From NCBI GenBank assembly GCA_947499955.1, contig CANMQI010000002.1, positions 457,721-521,720 of the forward strand: a stretch of DNA of 64,000 bases, in the 5' to 3' direction. A model generated the notes under the pieces. It was given only the letters and a program-made list of their open reading frames with translations. It was not told the DNA's origin and did not search any database. Source of the stretch: an uncultured Granulosicoccus sp. (lineage in GTDB: Bacteria > Pseudomonadota > Gammaproteobacteria > Granulosicoccales > Granulosicoccaceae). Below are positions 37,715 to 47,110 of this stretch, piece after piece; the first letter of the stretch is position 1, and every line of letters starts with the position of its first letter. The position numbers and the translations under genes were made by a program.

Positions 37715-39234
37715 GCCTGTGCCTGATAATCACTGGCCGAAGCCGCCTGTACGAGCGCTTCGGTGGTCAACTGGATGCCCTGCAACTCCTGGATGCACAG
37801 GCCGCGGTTGAAGATGATGGCGCGATTGCAGATCGTGGCCACCTCTTCGAAATCGGTGGAAATGACAATGACCGGCACGCCGCTCACCACCATTTCGTTG
37901 AGCAGGGTGTAGATCTCGGCCTTGGCGCCGACATCTACACCGGCTGTCGGGTCCTCGGCGATCAGCACCTTGTTATTGGTGGTCAGCCAACGACCGACGA
38001 TGACCTTCTGCTGGTTGCCTCCGGACAGCGCATCGATAGGCAGGTCGGGATTGTTCGGGCGCAGGCCGACATCCACGCCAGCCTCGATGGCCTTGCGACG
38101 TTCCCGGCCGCGGGTCATGAACGAGAACAGGCCACGGCCCAGTGCGCCCGGGTTCAGATAGAGGTTCTCGCGAATGCTCATGCCGGTGGCAACCGATTCC
38201 ACCACGCGGTCTCGTGGAATCAGACCGATCCCTCGGCGCATGGCATCCTGCGGCGACTGAGGCTTGAAGGCCGTACCCTCCAGTGTGATTTCCCCTTCGA
38301 AGTCGACGGTGCCAAACAGGCAGCGGCCGATATCTTCCTGACCAGCGCCACGCAAACCGACAAGCCCCAGCACCTCACCGTTATTGACGTCCAGCGAGAT
38401 CGGGCCGGTATGTTCGGTGCACAGGTTGCGGATACTGAGCAGCGGGGTGCGTTCGGTAGGTGCCAGTTTGTCGAAGGTCTTGGGTTTGCTGCCGACGATC
38501 AGGTCCACCAGCTCCTCCGGGGACGTGTGCGCCACCGAGCGGACCCCGACAGTCTCTCCATCACGCAGTACCACCACGCGATCGGATAGCTGGAACACCT
38601 CATCGAGCCGGTGCGACACGTAGATCATGCCGACGCCATCGTCCCGCAGATTCTGCAGCACGGAGAACAGCTTTTCCACATCATTGGCCGGCAGGCTGGC
38701 GGTGGGTTCATCGAGTACCAGAAAATCGCAGTCCACTGCCAGCGCGCGGGCGATGGCTACCAGGGATTTCTCCGCCCGGGTCAGACGACTGACCCGCATG
38801 CTGGGGCTGAAGTCGCAGCCGACACGTTGCAGCGCCTTTGTCGTATGCCGCTCACAGGCCTTCCAGTCGATGAGCCTGCCTCGACGCTTATAGCCCTGAG
38901 CCAGCGCCATGTTCTCGGCAATGCTCATCCATTCGATCAGCCCCAGATCCTGATGGATGAACGCCACTGCCTGGCGTACCTGGGTGCTGCCGGGGGTGTG
39001 TCGATAGGGCGTGCGATCAATGACCACAGTGCCACTATCGGGCGTGTGAATACCGCCGAGAATCTTGATGAGTGTGGACTTGCCGGCGCCGTTTTCCCCC
39101 AGCAGTGCCACGATTTCACCTCGCCCGACATTCATGGTGACATTGTTCAGGGCCAGCGTACCGCCGAAGCGCTTGGTAATCTGGTGAAAGAACAGCCCGT
39201 TGGGCAGGGCAGGTGGCGGGACTTCTACTTCCAT
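37711..39234 (-). CDS. Sugar ABC transporter ATP-binding protein (two-domain RbsA/MglA type)
   Basis: A 507-residue fused ATPase. The N-terminal cassette has Walker A GENGAGKSTLIK, the signature (LTRAEKSLVAIARAL, a variant of LSGGQ) and Walker B FLVLDEPTA. The C-terminal cassette lacks a normal Walker A (GLRGAGQEDIGR) but has LSGGNQQKVIVGRW and the VLIAEDPTAGVDVG stretch, the usual asymmetric pattern of RbsA proteins. It is the first gene of the operon, divergent from the LacI regulator. Confidence 0.95.
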   Translation of the reverse strand: MEVEVPPPALPNGLFFHQITKRFGGTLALNNVTMNVGRGEIVALLGENGAGKSTLIKILGGIHTPDSGTVVIDRTPYRHTPGSTQVRQAVAFIHQDLGLIEWMSIAENMALAQGYKRRGRLIDWKACERHTTKALQRVGCDFSPSMRVSRLTRAEKSLVAIARALAVDCDFLVLDEPTASLPANDVEKLFSVLQNLRDDGVGMIYVSHRLDEVFQLSDRVVVLRDGETVGVRSVAHTSPEELVDLIVGSKPKTFDKLAPTERTPLLSIRNLCTEHTGPISLDVNNGEVLGLVGLRGAGQEDIGRCLFGTVDFEGEITLEGTAFKPQSPQDAMRRGIGLIPRDRVVESVATGMSIRENLYLNPGALGRGLFSFMTRGRERRKAIEAGVDVGLRPNNPDLPIDALSGGNQQKVIVGRWLTTNNKVLIAEDPTAGVDVGAKAEIYTLLNEMVVSGVPVIVISTDFEEVATICNRAIIFNRGLCIQELQGIQLTTEALVQAASASDYQAQA

Positions 39235-39298
39235 GTTGTCTCGGCCTGTCTGAAGCTTGAAAAAATCACGGTGGACGCAGTCATTCTGGTTGCGTTAT

Positions 39299-39312
39299 CG
39301 GTAACGTTACGG
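39299..39312. promoter_or_regulatory. LacI/GntR-family operator
   Basis: CGGTAACGTTACGG contains the perfect palindrome GTAACGTTAC (39301-39310) with the central AACGTT step that LacI-family proteins bend. It lies between the divergent ABC transporter operon and the LacI-type gene, 32 bases before the regulator's ATG and 65 bases before the ATPase start, so one site could control both. Confidence 0.6.
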
Positions 39313-39343
39313 GCAGAATAGAACCACAAGATGAACCGTGTCA

Positions 39344-40375
39344 ATGGCAAAAAGCAGCTCAGGGTCAAAAGGAAAGGTCGTTTCACTGACCGAAATTGCG
39401 TTGGAGGCCGAGGTCTCGCGCATGACGGCTTCGCGCGTCCTGCGTGGCGCCGATGGCTACTCGGAAGCCACACGAGACAAGGTGCTGGCGGTGGCAGAAC
39501 GCCTGGGCTATGTGCCCAACCGCATTGCCGCGGCCCTGGGGTCCGATACGGCGACCAGCCTGGTGGCCATTGCCTTGCCGACCATCGGTCGAGAGCTCTA
39601 TAACCAGATTCTCGAAGGTCTGGAGAGCAAGCTGACTTCCATGGGCTACCAACCCATCGTGGGTGTGGTGGGCTATGACGATGAGGCTGAATACCAGTGG
39701 TTGAATTCTGCACTGGCATGGCGGCCCTGCGCCTTGGTGGTGGCTGGCAGAGTGCGTAGCCAGCGAAATTGCAGTCTGCTGCAGAGCCTCAGCATTCCGG
39801 TGGTGGAGCTCTGGAACCTGGGCCGTGATGACAAGGCTCGGAAGCGATCCGACCCCTTGCGTGTCGGGCTCGACCATCATGCGGTGGGTGTGCAGATGGG
39901 GGAATATCTGCGTAGCCGCTACCGGGGCAAGGCAGGCTATGTCGGGGTCAAGGTTGGTGGACATGCACTGGGAGCCGACAGGCTGGACGGTTTCGAGAAG
40001 GGCTATGGCCAGAAAGTGCAGACATTGCTACTCAAGGACCGCTCCTCGTTCTACGCCGGATACTACGGAACCGAGCAGTTGCTGTCGGCCGAACCGGACC
40101 TGCGCGTGCTCTATTATCTGGATGACAACATGGCCGTGGGCGGCCTGATGTTCTGTCAGCAGAAGGGCGTCAAGATTCCCGGAGATGTGGCCATCGCCGG
40201 ATTTGGTGGCCTGGATGTGGGTTCGATTCTGCCGTCGCAATTGACCACCACGAATGTGCGACGACTCAAGGTCGGCAAACTCGCCGCGCAGAATCTGATC
40301 AAGCGTGTGAACAATGAACCGGTGGCGCTGGTGGAGGACATCGGCTTCGAACTGCTCAAGGGCGAAACCTCCTGA
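39344..40375 (+). CDS. LacI family transcriptional regulator
   Basis: A 343-residue repressor. The helix-turn-helix is SLTEIALEAEVSRMTASRVLRG, followed by the hinge helix GYVPNRIAAALGS; the set resembles GntR (gluconate) regulators. The C-terminal sugar-binding domain is of the periplasmic-binding-protein type (SLVAIALPTIGRELYNQILEGLE, GFGGLDVGSILPSQLTTT). A GTG at 39338 is in frame; ATG 39344 is chosen. It faces away from the ABC operon across the palindrome, so it probably represses transport until the sugar or its product appears. Confidence 0.92.
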   Translation: MAKSSSGSKGKVVSLTEIALEAEVSRMTASRVLRGADGYSEATRDKVLAVAERLGYVPNRIAAALGSDTATSLVAIALPTIGRELYNQILEGLESKLTSMGYQPIVGVVGYDDEAEYQWLNSALAWRPCALVVAGRVRSQRNCSLLQSLSIPVVELWNLGRDDKARKRSDPLRVGLDHHAVGVQMGEYLRSRYRGKAGYVGVKVGGHALGADRLDGFEKGYGQKVQTLLLKDRSSFYAGYYGTEQLLSAEPDLRVLYYLDDNMAVGGLMFCQQKGVKIPGDVAIAGFGGLDVGSILPSQLTTTNVRRLKVGKLAAQNLIKRVNNEPVALVEDIGFELLKGETS

Positions 40376-40396
40376 GACCTGGCAGCCATGGCAGGC

Positions 40397-41611
40397 TCAA
40401 GGTGTCTGCTGGACGCATCCCTTGTCGATTGACAGCCGTCTGGCCCTCGCCCTGCCCAGCAGTAGCTGCAAGACAATAGCCACCAGATACAGGCAGACAA
40501 CCGTCGCCATCATGATTGGCAGGTCCGCAGCGCCGAGCACTGCCAGTAGCAGTGGGGTGCCGATGATGTTGCCCATATTGCCAGTCTGGGCCATGGTGCC
40601 GTAGGCGATGGCCTGATCGGCCACTGACGTATTGAGCTGTGGAATGGCTGCATAGCTGGCGCCCTGAACCAGTCCGAGTGATCCAGTCAGTGCGATCGGA
40701 ATCCAGGCAGTCGTCGGCAGCATGACGAACAGCGCGGCCAGCAACATGGCGAGGACAAACCCCAGAGTCACCACCTGGACCGCTGTCATCACTCTGAGCA
40801 AACAGACGCCAAGCGTCATGGATACGGCGATGGAGGCCAGCGGCATGATGCCGGCCACCACGGCGCGTTCATCGGCGGGTATCAGTGTAGGCAAGACGGT
40901 GAGCAGTGCGACAAAGGTGGCTGCATAGAACAGCCACCCACAAGACGGTGCGGCAATGAAGGGCGAGCCATAGGCTTGTCGGTGGCGAGGCAGATAATCA
41001 CGAAATGGGTGTCGCTGCGTGTCCGCATTCGCCTCTGTTGACGAATTCGCCGATGCTGGCAACAAGGCTGCGAGCAGGCAGGCCATCAGTGCCATGTGTA
41101 TGGCGTGAAGCAGAAACAGGGCGTCGACGCCATAGTCGCGAACCAGCGGTAAGCCAAGCCAGGCTGTCAATGCAAACGCCACCCCGAAGAAGGTCCCCCA
41201 GAGCGACATTGCCAGAGAGCGGAAGCGTGTCGAGGCCAGAGTGCTGATCAAGGTGGGAGCGGCTACCACGATACCCAGGTGCGACAGTCCTTCCAGGACC
41301 CGGGATGCCAGAATGACCGGGAAGGGCGGCAGCAAGGTCTGGAACAGGGAGACGGCAGCGCCCAGCAGCAACGAATAGAGCAGTGTGCGTCTTGCCCCGA
41401 TTCGGTTCAGCATGACACCGGCGATCAGTCCGAGTATCACACCCACGCAACTCACCAGGGAGACCAGAAATCCAAGGGTCGCCCCTCGACCGGGGTACAG
41501 CGCAGCGACCTCTGGCAGGACGACGCTGAACTTGGCGAATTGTCCGGCAGCTCCCAGTCCGGCTCCCCACAGAAGTAGTATCAGAAACAGTTGTCTACCG
41601 GGGGCTGGCAT
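40397..41611 (-). CDS. MFS transporter
   Basis: A 404-residue inner-membrane protein with about 12 helices and the central loop near 195-220. The helix 2-3 motif is GVMLNRIGARRTLL (G-x3-D-RxGRR variant without the usual Asp), and SRVLEGLSHLGIV is the helix 4 arginine motif. The substrate is unknown. I chose ATG 41611 (MPAPGRQLFLIL); a longer frame to 41680 adds a charged leader. It converges on the LacI gene with 21 bases between the stops. Confidence 0.88.
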   Translation of the reverse strand: MPAPGRQLFLILLLWGAGLGAAGQFAKFSVVLPEVAALYPGRGATLGFLVSLVSCVGVILGLIAGVMLNRIGARRTLLYSLLLGAAVSLFQTLLPPFPVILASRVLEGLSHLGIVVAAPTLISTLASTRFRSLAMSLWGTFFGVAFALTAWLGLPLVRDYGVDALFLLHAIHMALMACLLAALLPASANSSTEANADTQRHPFRDYLPRHRQAYGSPFIAAPSCGWLFYAATFVALLTVLPTLIPADERAVVAGIMPLASIAVSMTLGVCLLRVMTAVQVVTLGFVLAMLLAALFVMLPTTAWIPIALTGSLGLVQGASYAAIPQLNTSVADQAIAYGTMAQTGNMGNIIGTPLLLAVLGAADLPIMMATVVCLYLVAIVLQLLLGRARARRLSIDKGCVQQTP

Positions 41612-41732
41612 GGTGAGTATTGCGCGTCGATGGTGAATCCCATGATACCTTGAGCGTCTCGATGGGAAGTCCTCTGGCACCGTTCACTGGTGTCATGCCT
41701 GGAGCCGACAGAATCAGGAGCTGCGACGTGCC

Positions 41733-42320
41733 ATGACTGAATTGCCGACACTGCTCAGGCAGGTACGCCGCTGTACGATCTGCGCCGAGCACTTGCCTCT
41801 GGGCCCGAGGCCTGTTATCCAGCTGGGCGCCGGGGCTCGTATTCTGCTTGCCGGGCAGGCGCCTGGCAGGAAGGTTCATGAATCGGGCATCCCCTTTGAT
41901 GATGCCAGCGGTGAACGCCTGCGCCACTGGATGGGGGTGTCTCGAGAGAGCTTCCACGACCCGGAAAAGGTGAGCATTCTGCCCATGGGGTTCTGCTATC
42001 CGGGTACCGGAAAGTCAGGTGACTTGCCGCCGAGACCCGAATGCGCGCCGCAATGGCGTGCAAGCCTGCTGGCTCATCTGGACAATCTGCAGATGACGCT
42101 GGTGATCGGGCAATACGCCATGCACTATCACTTGCCCGGCAAGACGGTGTCGGTCACCGAGGCTGTCAGGCGGTGGCGAGACAGTTGGCCATATGTCGTA
42201 CCCATGCCGCACCCGAGTCCTCGCAACAACCGCTGGCTGAAGACCAACCCCTGGTTTGAACAGGAGTTGGTGCCGGAGTTGCAGTCTCGAGTTGCGAAGC
42301 TACTGGGGGCTGGCAGTTGA
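41733..42320 (+). CDS. Uracil-DNA glycosylase-like family protein
   Basis: A 195-residue protein of the UDG superfamily. The N-terminal part VRRCTICAEHLPLGPRPVIQLG has CxxC, and ARILLAGQAPGRKVHESGIPFDDASGERLRHWMG matches the motif A region (GQAPG). PMPHPSPRNNRWLKTNPWF is motif B (HPSPRN). It is close to the uncharacterised UDG-like subgroup common in Proteobacteria. A catalytic Asp or Asn in motif A is not present in the classical form, so repair activity is uncertain. Its stop overlaps pyrC' by 21 bases on the other strand. Confidence 0.85.
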   Translation: MTELPTLLRQVRRCTICAEHLPLGPRPVIQLGAGARILLAGQAPGRKVHESGIPFDDASGERLRHWMGVSRESFHDPEKVSILPMGFCYPGTGKSGDLPPRPECAPQWRASLLAHLDNLQMTLVIGQYAMHYHLPGKTVSVTEAVRRWRDSWPYVVPMPHPSPRNNRWLKTNPWFEQELVPELQSRVAKLLGAGS

Positions 42321-43667
42321 GCTGTCAGCGGTGTCGGTGGAAGGCTGGTCCTCGCCCGGGATATGCATCTGCCCATTGCTGAAGACATGGCTGATCCTGC
42401 CGCGCAAGGGGCGCAGTCCCAGATCTGCGGCGCCATGAATGTTCAGCGGGTGGTTGCGACCTGACAGTGTGGATTCCTCGATCCTCTGTTGCAGAGCGTA
42501 ATCCTCCGATAGCAGGAAGAAGTCTGCTGCTGCACCGACCTTGAGGCCCGTCTCCGCGCTGCCATCGATGATCCTGCGTGGCGCATCACTGAGTTTGCCG
42601 ATGACCTGCTGCAAGGGCAGATCGAGTATTTCCGGCAATTGCAGAATCAAGGGAATGGCCCATTGATACGCTGCAAGTCCCGGTTCGGTGGCCGGGAATG
42701 GTGCCAGACTTGCGTCCTTGTCATGGGGCGCATGATCACTGCAGATGGCATCGATGACACCGTCGATCAGACCCTGGCGCAGTGCTTCGCGGTCATCGTG
42801 GCTGCGAAACGGCACCGCACTGTGGAAAACGGAATCATAGCCTGACAGATGTTCGTCAGTGAAGAACAGGTGGTGCAGTCCCACATCACAGCTCACGGGC
42901 AGTGCCTGTTGCTTGGCCGCTGCCACCATCTGTACGGCGCGGGCAGAGCTGATTCTGGAGATGTGCAGGCGGCAGCCGGTTTCACTGCACAGTTCCAGCA
43001 GTCGGGCCAGGGCCACGGTCTCCGCGGCTACCGGAATGCCCGGTAGACCCAGACGCGTCGCCATGGCTCCGGCATGCGCGCATCCGCTGGCACCCAGTTG
43101 TGCATCCCGTGGCGTCATGAAAAGCGGCATGTTGAATGAGGCGGCATATTCCATCGCGCTGTACAGCACGGTCGTGCTCTCCAGCGGGTGATCCGCCTGG
43201 CCGGCTACCGGGCATCCGGCAGATTGCAAGGTGGCCAGTTCACTCAGTTGTTCACCTTGCAAACCGGCAGTCAGAGCCGCCATGGGAATGACCCTGGCAC
43301 CGTTGGCGACTTCTGCTCGATGTTGCACCAGCTCGACGGTTGCCACGCTGTCGATACTGGGATGGGTGTCAGGTGCACACAGTACACAGGTGAAGCCGGC
43401 CGCCAGCGCAGCCCGGGTTTCTCTGGCTATCGTGCCCTTGCGTGTCAGGCCAGGCTCGCGCAGCCGCGTGTACAGGTCGACCATGCCGGGTAGCGCGGTC
43501 AGACCGCCAGCATTGATCTCGACACTGTCGGCCGAACTCTCTGCCTGTCCGTTGGATGACTGGCTGATACTCTCCACTACCCCGTCACGGATGACGATCA
43601 GGTGTGGTGTCGTGTCGCCGGGCAGGCGCACATTGCGAATCACGATGGATCGAGTGGCGGTATTCAT
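42300..43667 (-). CDS. pyrC: Catalytically inactive dihydroorotase homologue (PyrC')
   Basis: A 455-residue amidohydrolase-fold protein. In active enzymes the first zinc motif is D-x-H-x-H-L-R-E-P-G; here it reads [10 protein letters not shown], with both zinc histidines replaced (Tyr and Arg). The later [10 protein letters not shown] motif is kept. This matches the non-catalytic PyrC' of Pseudomonas, which is a structural partner of aspartate transcarbamoylase. It starts in an ATGA overlap with pyrB, supporting complex formation. A functional dihydroorotase must be encoded elsewhere. Confidence 0.92.
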   Translation of the reverse strand: MNTATRSIVIRNVRLPGDTTPHLIVIRDGVVESISQSSNGQAESSADSVEINAGGLTALPGMVDLYTRLREPGLTRKGTIARETRAALAAGFTCVLCAPDTHPSIDSVATVELVQHRAEVANGARVIPMAALTAGLQGEQLSELATLQSAGCPVAGQADHPLESTTVLYSAMEYAASFNMPLFMTPRDAQLGASGCAHAGAMATRLGLPGIPVAAETVALARLLELCSETGCRLHISRISSARAVQMVAAAKQQALPVSCDVGLHHLFFTDEHLSGYDSVFHSAVPFRSHDDREALRQGLIDGVIDAICSDHAPHDKDASLAPFPATEPGLAAYQWAIPLILQLPEILDLPLQQVIGKLSDAPRRIIDGSAETGLKVGAAADFFLLSEDYALQQRIEESTLSGRNHPLNIHGAADLGLRPLRGRISHVFSNGQMHIPGEDQPSTDTADSSTASPQ

Positions 43668-44650
43668 GTCACTGCCTCCGAATGTCGCAGACTCTCGGCG
43701 TTGCCCATCACGATGGACATCACCGCCATGCGAACGGCAATGCCATAGGTCACCTGTTCGAGAATGACGGACTGGGCACCATCGGCCACACTGCCGGCAA
43801 TCTCCACACCTCGGTTGGTAGGTCCGGGGTGCATGACCAGTGCGTCGGGTTTTGCCAGCGCCAGTCGTTCCGGAGAGAGGCCGTAAGTCCGATAGAACTC
43901 GCTGCTGCTGGGGACGGTCGCACTGAGCATGCGTTCCTTCTGCAGGCGCAGCCCCATGACCACATCGGCGCCTACCAGGGCCTTGTCCAGTGTCGGAAAG
44001 ACCGTCACACCGAGGGACTCCACATCAGCCGGTATCAGTGTGCGCGGACCCACCACCCGAATCTCGCCGGTACCCAGTTTGACCAGCGCCGATATGTCCG
44101 AGCGTGCCACGCGTGAATGGCGAATGTCGCCGATGATCACCACGCACAGATTGGCAAAGTCACCCTTGTGTCGACGTATCGTGAACATGTCGAGCATGCC
44201 CTGAGTGGGGTGTGAGTGTTGGCCATCTCCGCCGTTGATGATGTTGATGCCGGGGGAGACATGTCGGGCAATGAAGTGAGCTGCACCCGAGTCGCCATGG
44301 CGCACGATGAACATGTCGCACTGCAGGGCTTCGAGAACATGCAGGGTATCGAGCAGGGATTCCCCCTTCTTGGTGGAAGAGGTCACCAGGTCGACATTCA
44401 GGATGTCGGCGCTCAGACGCTTGGCGGCCAGTTCGAAGGCGGTTCGCGTACGCGTGCTGTTCTCGAAGAACAGATTGGCTACCGTCTTGCCACGCAGCAG
44501 GGGGACCTTCTTGACGGTTCGGTCGCCCACGCCTGCGAAACCCTCGGCGGTATCGAGGATCTGCGTGAGCAGGCTGCGATCCAGCCCATCAAGATCGATG
44601 AAATGGTGCAGTTTTCCCTGCGCATTGAATTGCGGATCCGGCAGGCTCAT
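43664..44650 (-). CDS. pyrB: Aspartate carbamoyltransferase catalytic chain
   Basis: Commits carbamoyl phosphate and aspartate to pyrimidine synthesis. The carbamoyl-phosphate motif [14 protein letters not shown] is at about residues 57-70, and [19 protein letters not shown] and PGPTNRGVE are conserved sites. It is 328 residues with the N-terminal extension (about 15 residues) typical of the Pseudomonas class that pairs with PyrC'. It is coupled by ATGA overlaps to pyrR upstream and pyrC' downstream. Confidence 0.97.
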   Translation of the reverse strand: MSLPDPQFNAQGKLHHFIDLDGLDRSLLTQILDTAEGFAGVGDRTVKKVPLLRGKTVANLFFENSTRTRTAFELAAKRLSADILNVDLVTSSTKKGESLLDTLHVLEALQCDMFIVRHGDSGAAHFIARHVSPGINIINGGDGQHSHPTQGMLDMFTIRRHKGDFANLCVVIIGDIRHSRVARSDISALVKLGTGEIRVVGPRTLIPADVESLGVTVFPTLDKALVGADVVMGLRLQKERMLSATVPSSSEFYRTYGLSPERLALAKPDALVMHPGPTNRGVEIAGSVADGAQSVILEQVTYGIAVRMAVMSIVMGNAESLRHSEAVT

Positions 44651-45180
44651 GCTTTTTGACCCACGTTGAGTTGCATCTTGCCGGCATCCAGATCGATGTA
44701 CTGGTTGGGCTGAACCTGCATGAGCTGCCCTGTAACGTCAGCGCGAATGGGCAATTCGTGACCATCGCGTTGTACGAGGACCGCGAGCGATATTCTCGCC
44801 GGTCGCCCATAGTCGAATATCTCGTTCATCGCTGCCCGGACGGTTCGACCGGTACCCAGCACATCGTCGATCAACACGATATGCCGGTTATCGACATCGA
44901 ACGGAACCTGAGAGGGGCCGACCACCGGGTGGAGTCCGACCGAGCTGAAGTCGTCCCGATAGAAGGCAATATTCAATTCGCCCAGTTCGTCATGCACCGG
45001 GGCGCCGGCAAGCATCAGTTTCTCCAGCAGATAGCGACCGACATCCACGCCACCTCGACGAATACCGATCAGAGCGGTGGAAGCGTCATTGCCGATCAGG
45101 GTGATCAATGGTTCAACCATGTCATCAAGCCAGCCGGTGACGGTGGGAGTGTCATACAGGGTACTGGGCAATTCTGTCAC
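44647..45180 (-). CDS. pyrR: PyrR regulator/uracil phosphoribosyltransferase
   Basis: A 177-residue phosphoribosyltransferase-fold protein. The PRPP loop is [17 protein letters not shown], and [13 protein letters not shown] and YRDDFS are family sites. In Bacillus PyrR binds pyr mRNA; in Proteobacteria with this operon order the role is less clear, with uracil phosphoribosyltransferase activity or regulation both possible. It starts 4 bases after yqgF ends and overlaps pyrB by ATGA. No attenuator was seen, since no gap exists for one. Confidence 0.95.
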   Translation of the reverse strand: MTELPSTLYDTPTVTGWLDDMVEPLITLIGNDASTALIGIRRGGVDVGRYLLEKLMLAGAPVHDELGELNIAFYRDDFSSVGLHPVVGPSQVPFDVDNRHIVLIDDVLGTGRTVRAAMNEIFDYGRPARISLAVLVQRDGHELPIRADVTGQLMQVQPNQYIDLDAGKMQLNVGQKA

Positions 45181-45184
45181 TGAC

Positions 45185-45661
45185 TTATTCTCTCAAGCTG
45201 AACCAGGACTCAAGTATAAGGGCGGCGGCGACCTTGTCGACATCTCCATGGCGAGTCTTGCGACGTCGTTGACCGCTGCGCCGTTGCTGACGAATGACTT
45301 CCTGCGCGGCCATCGAGCTGAAACGCTCATCACACAGGTGTACCGGCAATCCGAAACGCCTCTTCAGTCGCTTGATGAAACCGCGCACGTGGTGGGTGAT
45401 GGCCTGTTCTTCGCCGTCTTCGCTCAGCGGCCAGCCGACAACCAGATCGGTTGGTCGCCATTGCTCCACCAGCGAATCGATGGCGCTCCAGTCGGGCGTG
45501 CCATTGGTATTGGTGACCACGTCCAACGGGCGACTGCTTTGCAACTGTGCCTCGCCGATTGCCGTGCCGATGCGTTTGCTGCCGTAATCGAAACACAGGC
45601 AGGTGCCGACAGTCGTACTGGCGGGAGGAGTTTGCCCGGTGGTGGAAAGCTCTTCAGGCAT
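45185..45661 (-). CDS. yqgF: RuvX/YqgF family nuclease
   Basis: A Holliday-junction-resolvase-like RNase H fold, 158 residues, implicated in 16S rRNA 5' processing in E. coli. The acidic catalytic start CLCFDYGSKRIGTAIGE, the LVVGWPLSEDG strand and the DERFSS motif are present. I chose ATG 45661, which overlaps the yqgE stop by 8 bases; TTG 45694 and ATG 45691 are alternatives. The position in the gshB-to-pyr block is conserved with Pseudomonas. Confidence 0.93.
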   Translation of the reverse strand: MPEELSTTGQTPPASTTVGTCLCFDYGSKRIGTAIGEAQLQSSRPLDVVTNTNGTPDWSAIDSLVEQWRPTDLVVGWPLSEDGEEQAITHHVRGFIKRLKRRFGLPVHLCDERFSSMAAQEVIRQQRRSGQRRRKTRHGDVDKVAAALILESWFSLRE

Positions 45662-46205
45662 GCCCTGATTGTCCGACGATCTGGGCGACATCAATACCCA
45701 ACAGCTGGCCTACGGCCTGTCGCCTGTCGGCCAGAGGTGTGTGGAAAATGATGTCCGGATCGGCCGGTGAGGTGAGCCAGGCGTTCGAGGCGATTTCCAT
45801 CTCCAGCTGCCCGGGAGCCCAGCCGGAATGCCCGAGCAGAGCAAGGTAGGTCTGTGGCTCCCCACCTCTGGCGAGTGATTCGAGAATGTCACGGGAACTG
45901 GACAGGGATACACCCGAGTCGAAGTTGCGTGTCAGTTCGAAGCTCGGGCCGGGTGGGTGCAATACCAGGCCGTGACCTTCATCGACCGGACCGCCGCGCA
46001 TGACATCCTGTTCCCTGATGGCGTTATCGTCACAGCGAATGGCCATTTGCGAAAACACATCGTCCAGGCTCATGCCCAGAATCTGGTTGATGATGACGCC
46101 GAATGCACCGTGCTCGCCGTGATCCAGAACGTAGACGACCGAATCGCGGAAATCCGTATCGTGCATCTGAGGCATGGACAACAGGAAATGATGCGTCAGA
46201 TTCAT
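45654..46205 (-). CDS. yqgE: YqgE/AlgH family protein
   Basis: A 183-residue cytoplasmic protein of the UPF0301 family. It opens with LTHHFLLSMPQMHDTDFRDSVVYVLDHG, the family hallmark, followed by GAFGVIIN and the RGGPVDEGHGLVLHP stretch. The activity is unknown; in Pseudomonas AlgH has been linked to alginate regulation. It overlaps yqgF by 8 bases and starts 29 bases after tonB. Confidence 0.95.
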   Translation of the reverse strand: MNLTHHFLLSMPQMHDTDFRDSVVYVLDHGEHGAFGVIINQILGMSLDDVFSQMAIRCDDNAIREQDVMRGGPVDEGHGLVLHPPGPSFELTRNFDSGVSLSSSRDILESLARGGEPQTYLALLGHSGWAPGQLEMEIASNAWLTSPADPDIIFHTPLADRRQAVGQLLGIDVAQIVGQSGHA

Positions 46206-46234
46206 CAGCTGGCCAAGTGCCCCGTTGCGTGTTG

Positions 46235-47110
46235 TCAGTAGCTGCGAACCGAACTGCTCTCGAATTCCCAGGTCCTTACGATATACAGGATATCGGTCTC
46301 TTCGGCCAGTGAGCCTGTCATGGCTTCGAACGGTGCTGCCATTTCCACGATTCGAACGGCAGCATCGTCCAGCACCTTGTGGCCGGAAGATTCGTCAACG
46401 GTAACACTTTCTATGTCGCCATTCTTGTAGATACCCACAATGAGTATCAGAGAGCCGGTCATCTTGTTGCGACGGGCGGCGTCCGGGTAATTCAGGTTGC
46501 CGACACGCTCCACCTGCTTGACCCAGGTATGCATGTAACTGGCCGCAGCGGTTTCAGTGGTCCGCGCATTGATGTGTTTCTTCTTCGGACGCTTGGCGAA
46601 TTCCTGTTGCTGGCGTTCGATTTCAGCGGCCAGACGGGCAATGTCCATATTCTGTTCCACCACGACGGAATCCTCGGCCGCGTCGGACTTCTCGTTGTTC
46701 TCGCTGGTCTCTTGGGTCTTGACGGCGTCTTCGGAAAATACCGCAGTCACCACTTCCTCGGCGCTCTCTTCGCTGGGTCTGGGCGCGCTTTTCAGGATAG
46801 GGGTGGAGGCGAGGCCGTCAGAATCGACATCCATCGAGCTGGCAAAGGGGGAGGAGGGGCGAGCGTTTTCCTCGGAGTCACCTCCGCCATCTTGCGAGAA
46901 TGTCGACAGATACGATGCCTCATCTGGCTTGTCGCTGTTGGCTTGCTCTACCAGGATGACTTCCAGCGAAGGGGGGGTGCGCATTTCATCCAGAAACGGA
47001 TTGAAACTGACACCCAGCAACACGATGGCATGCACTGTTGCCGCAATGAACAGTGCAATGGTCAGAACATCAGGGTGATGCCTGGTAACGGGAACGGCAT
47101 GTTCGCTCAT
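46235..47110 (-). CDS. tonB: TonB family energy-transducer protein
   Basis: An inner-membrane-anchored periplasmic protein of 291 residues. One membrane helix is near residues 15-36 (LTIALFIAATVHAIVLLGV), with the His seen in TonB anchors. A long acidic, Ser/Glu-rich linker replaces the usual Pro-rich one. The C-terminal TonB domain (about 195-285) has SLILIVGIYKNGDIESVTV. No exbB or exbD is nearby. In P. aeruginosa the gene at this place (tonB3) affects twitching and pilus assembly, so a pilus role rather than iron uptake is likely here. It overlaps gshB by ATGA. Confidence 0.9.
   Translation of the reverse strand: MSEHAVPVTRHHPDVLTIALFIAATVHAIVLLGVSFNPFLDEMRTPPSLEVILVEQANSDKPDEASYLSTFSQDGGGDSEENARPSSPFASSMDVDSDGLASTPILKSAPRPSEESAEEVVTAVFSEDAVKTQETSENNEKSDAAEDSVVVEQNMDIARLAAEIERQQQEFAKRPKKKHINARTTETAAASYMHTWVKQVERVGNLNYPDAARRNKMTGSLILIVGIYKNGDIESVTVDESSGHKVLDDAAVRIVEMAAPFEAMTGSLAEETDILYIVRTWEFESSSVRSY

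Noticed and set aside
36558..37733. 391-residue leftward frame over the ABC permease
   Set aside because: It is in another frame of the same strand, His/Arg-rich with no membrane pattern, while the permease frame is hydrophobic and conserved.
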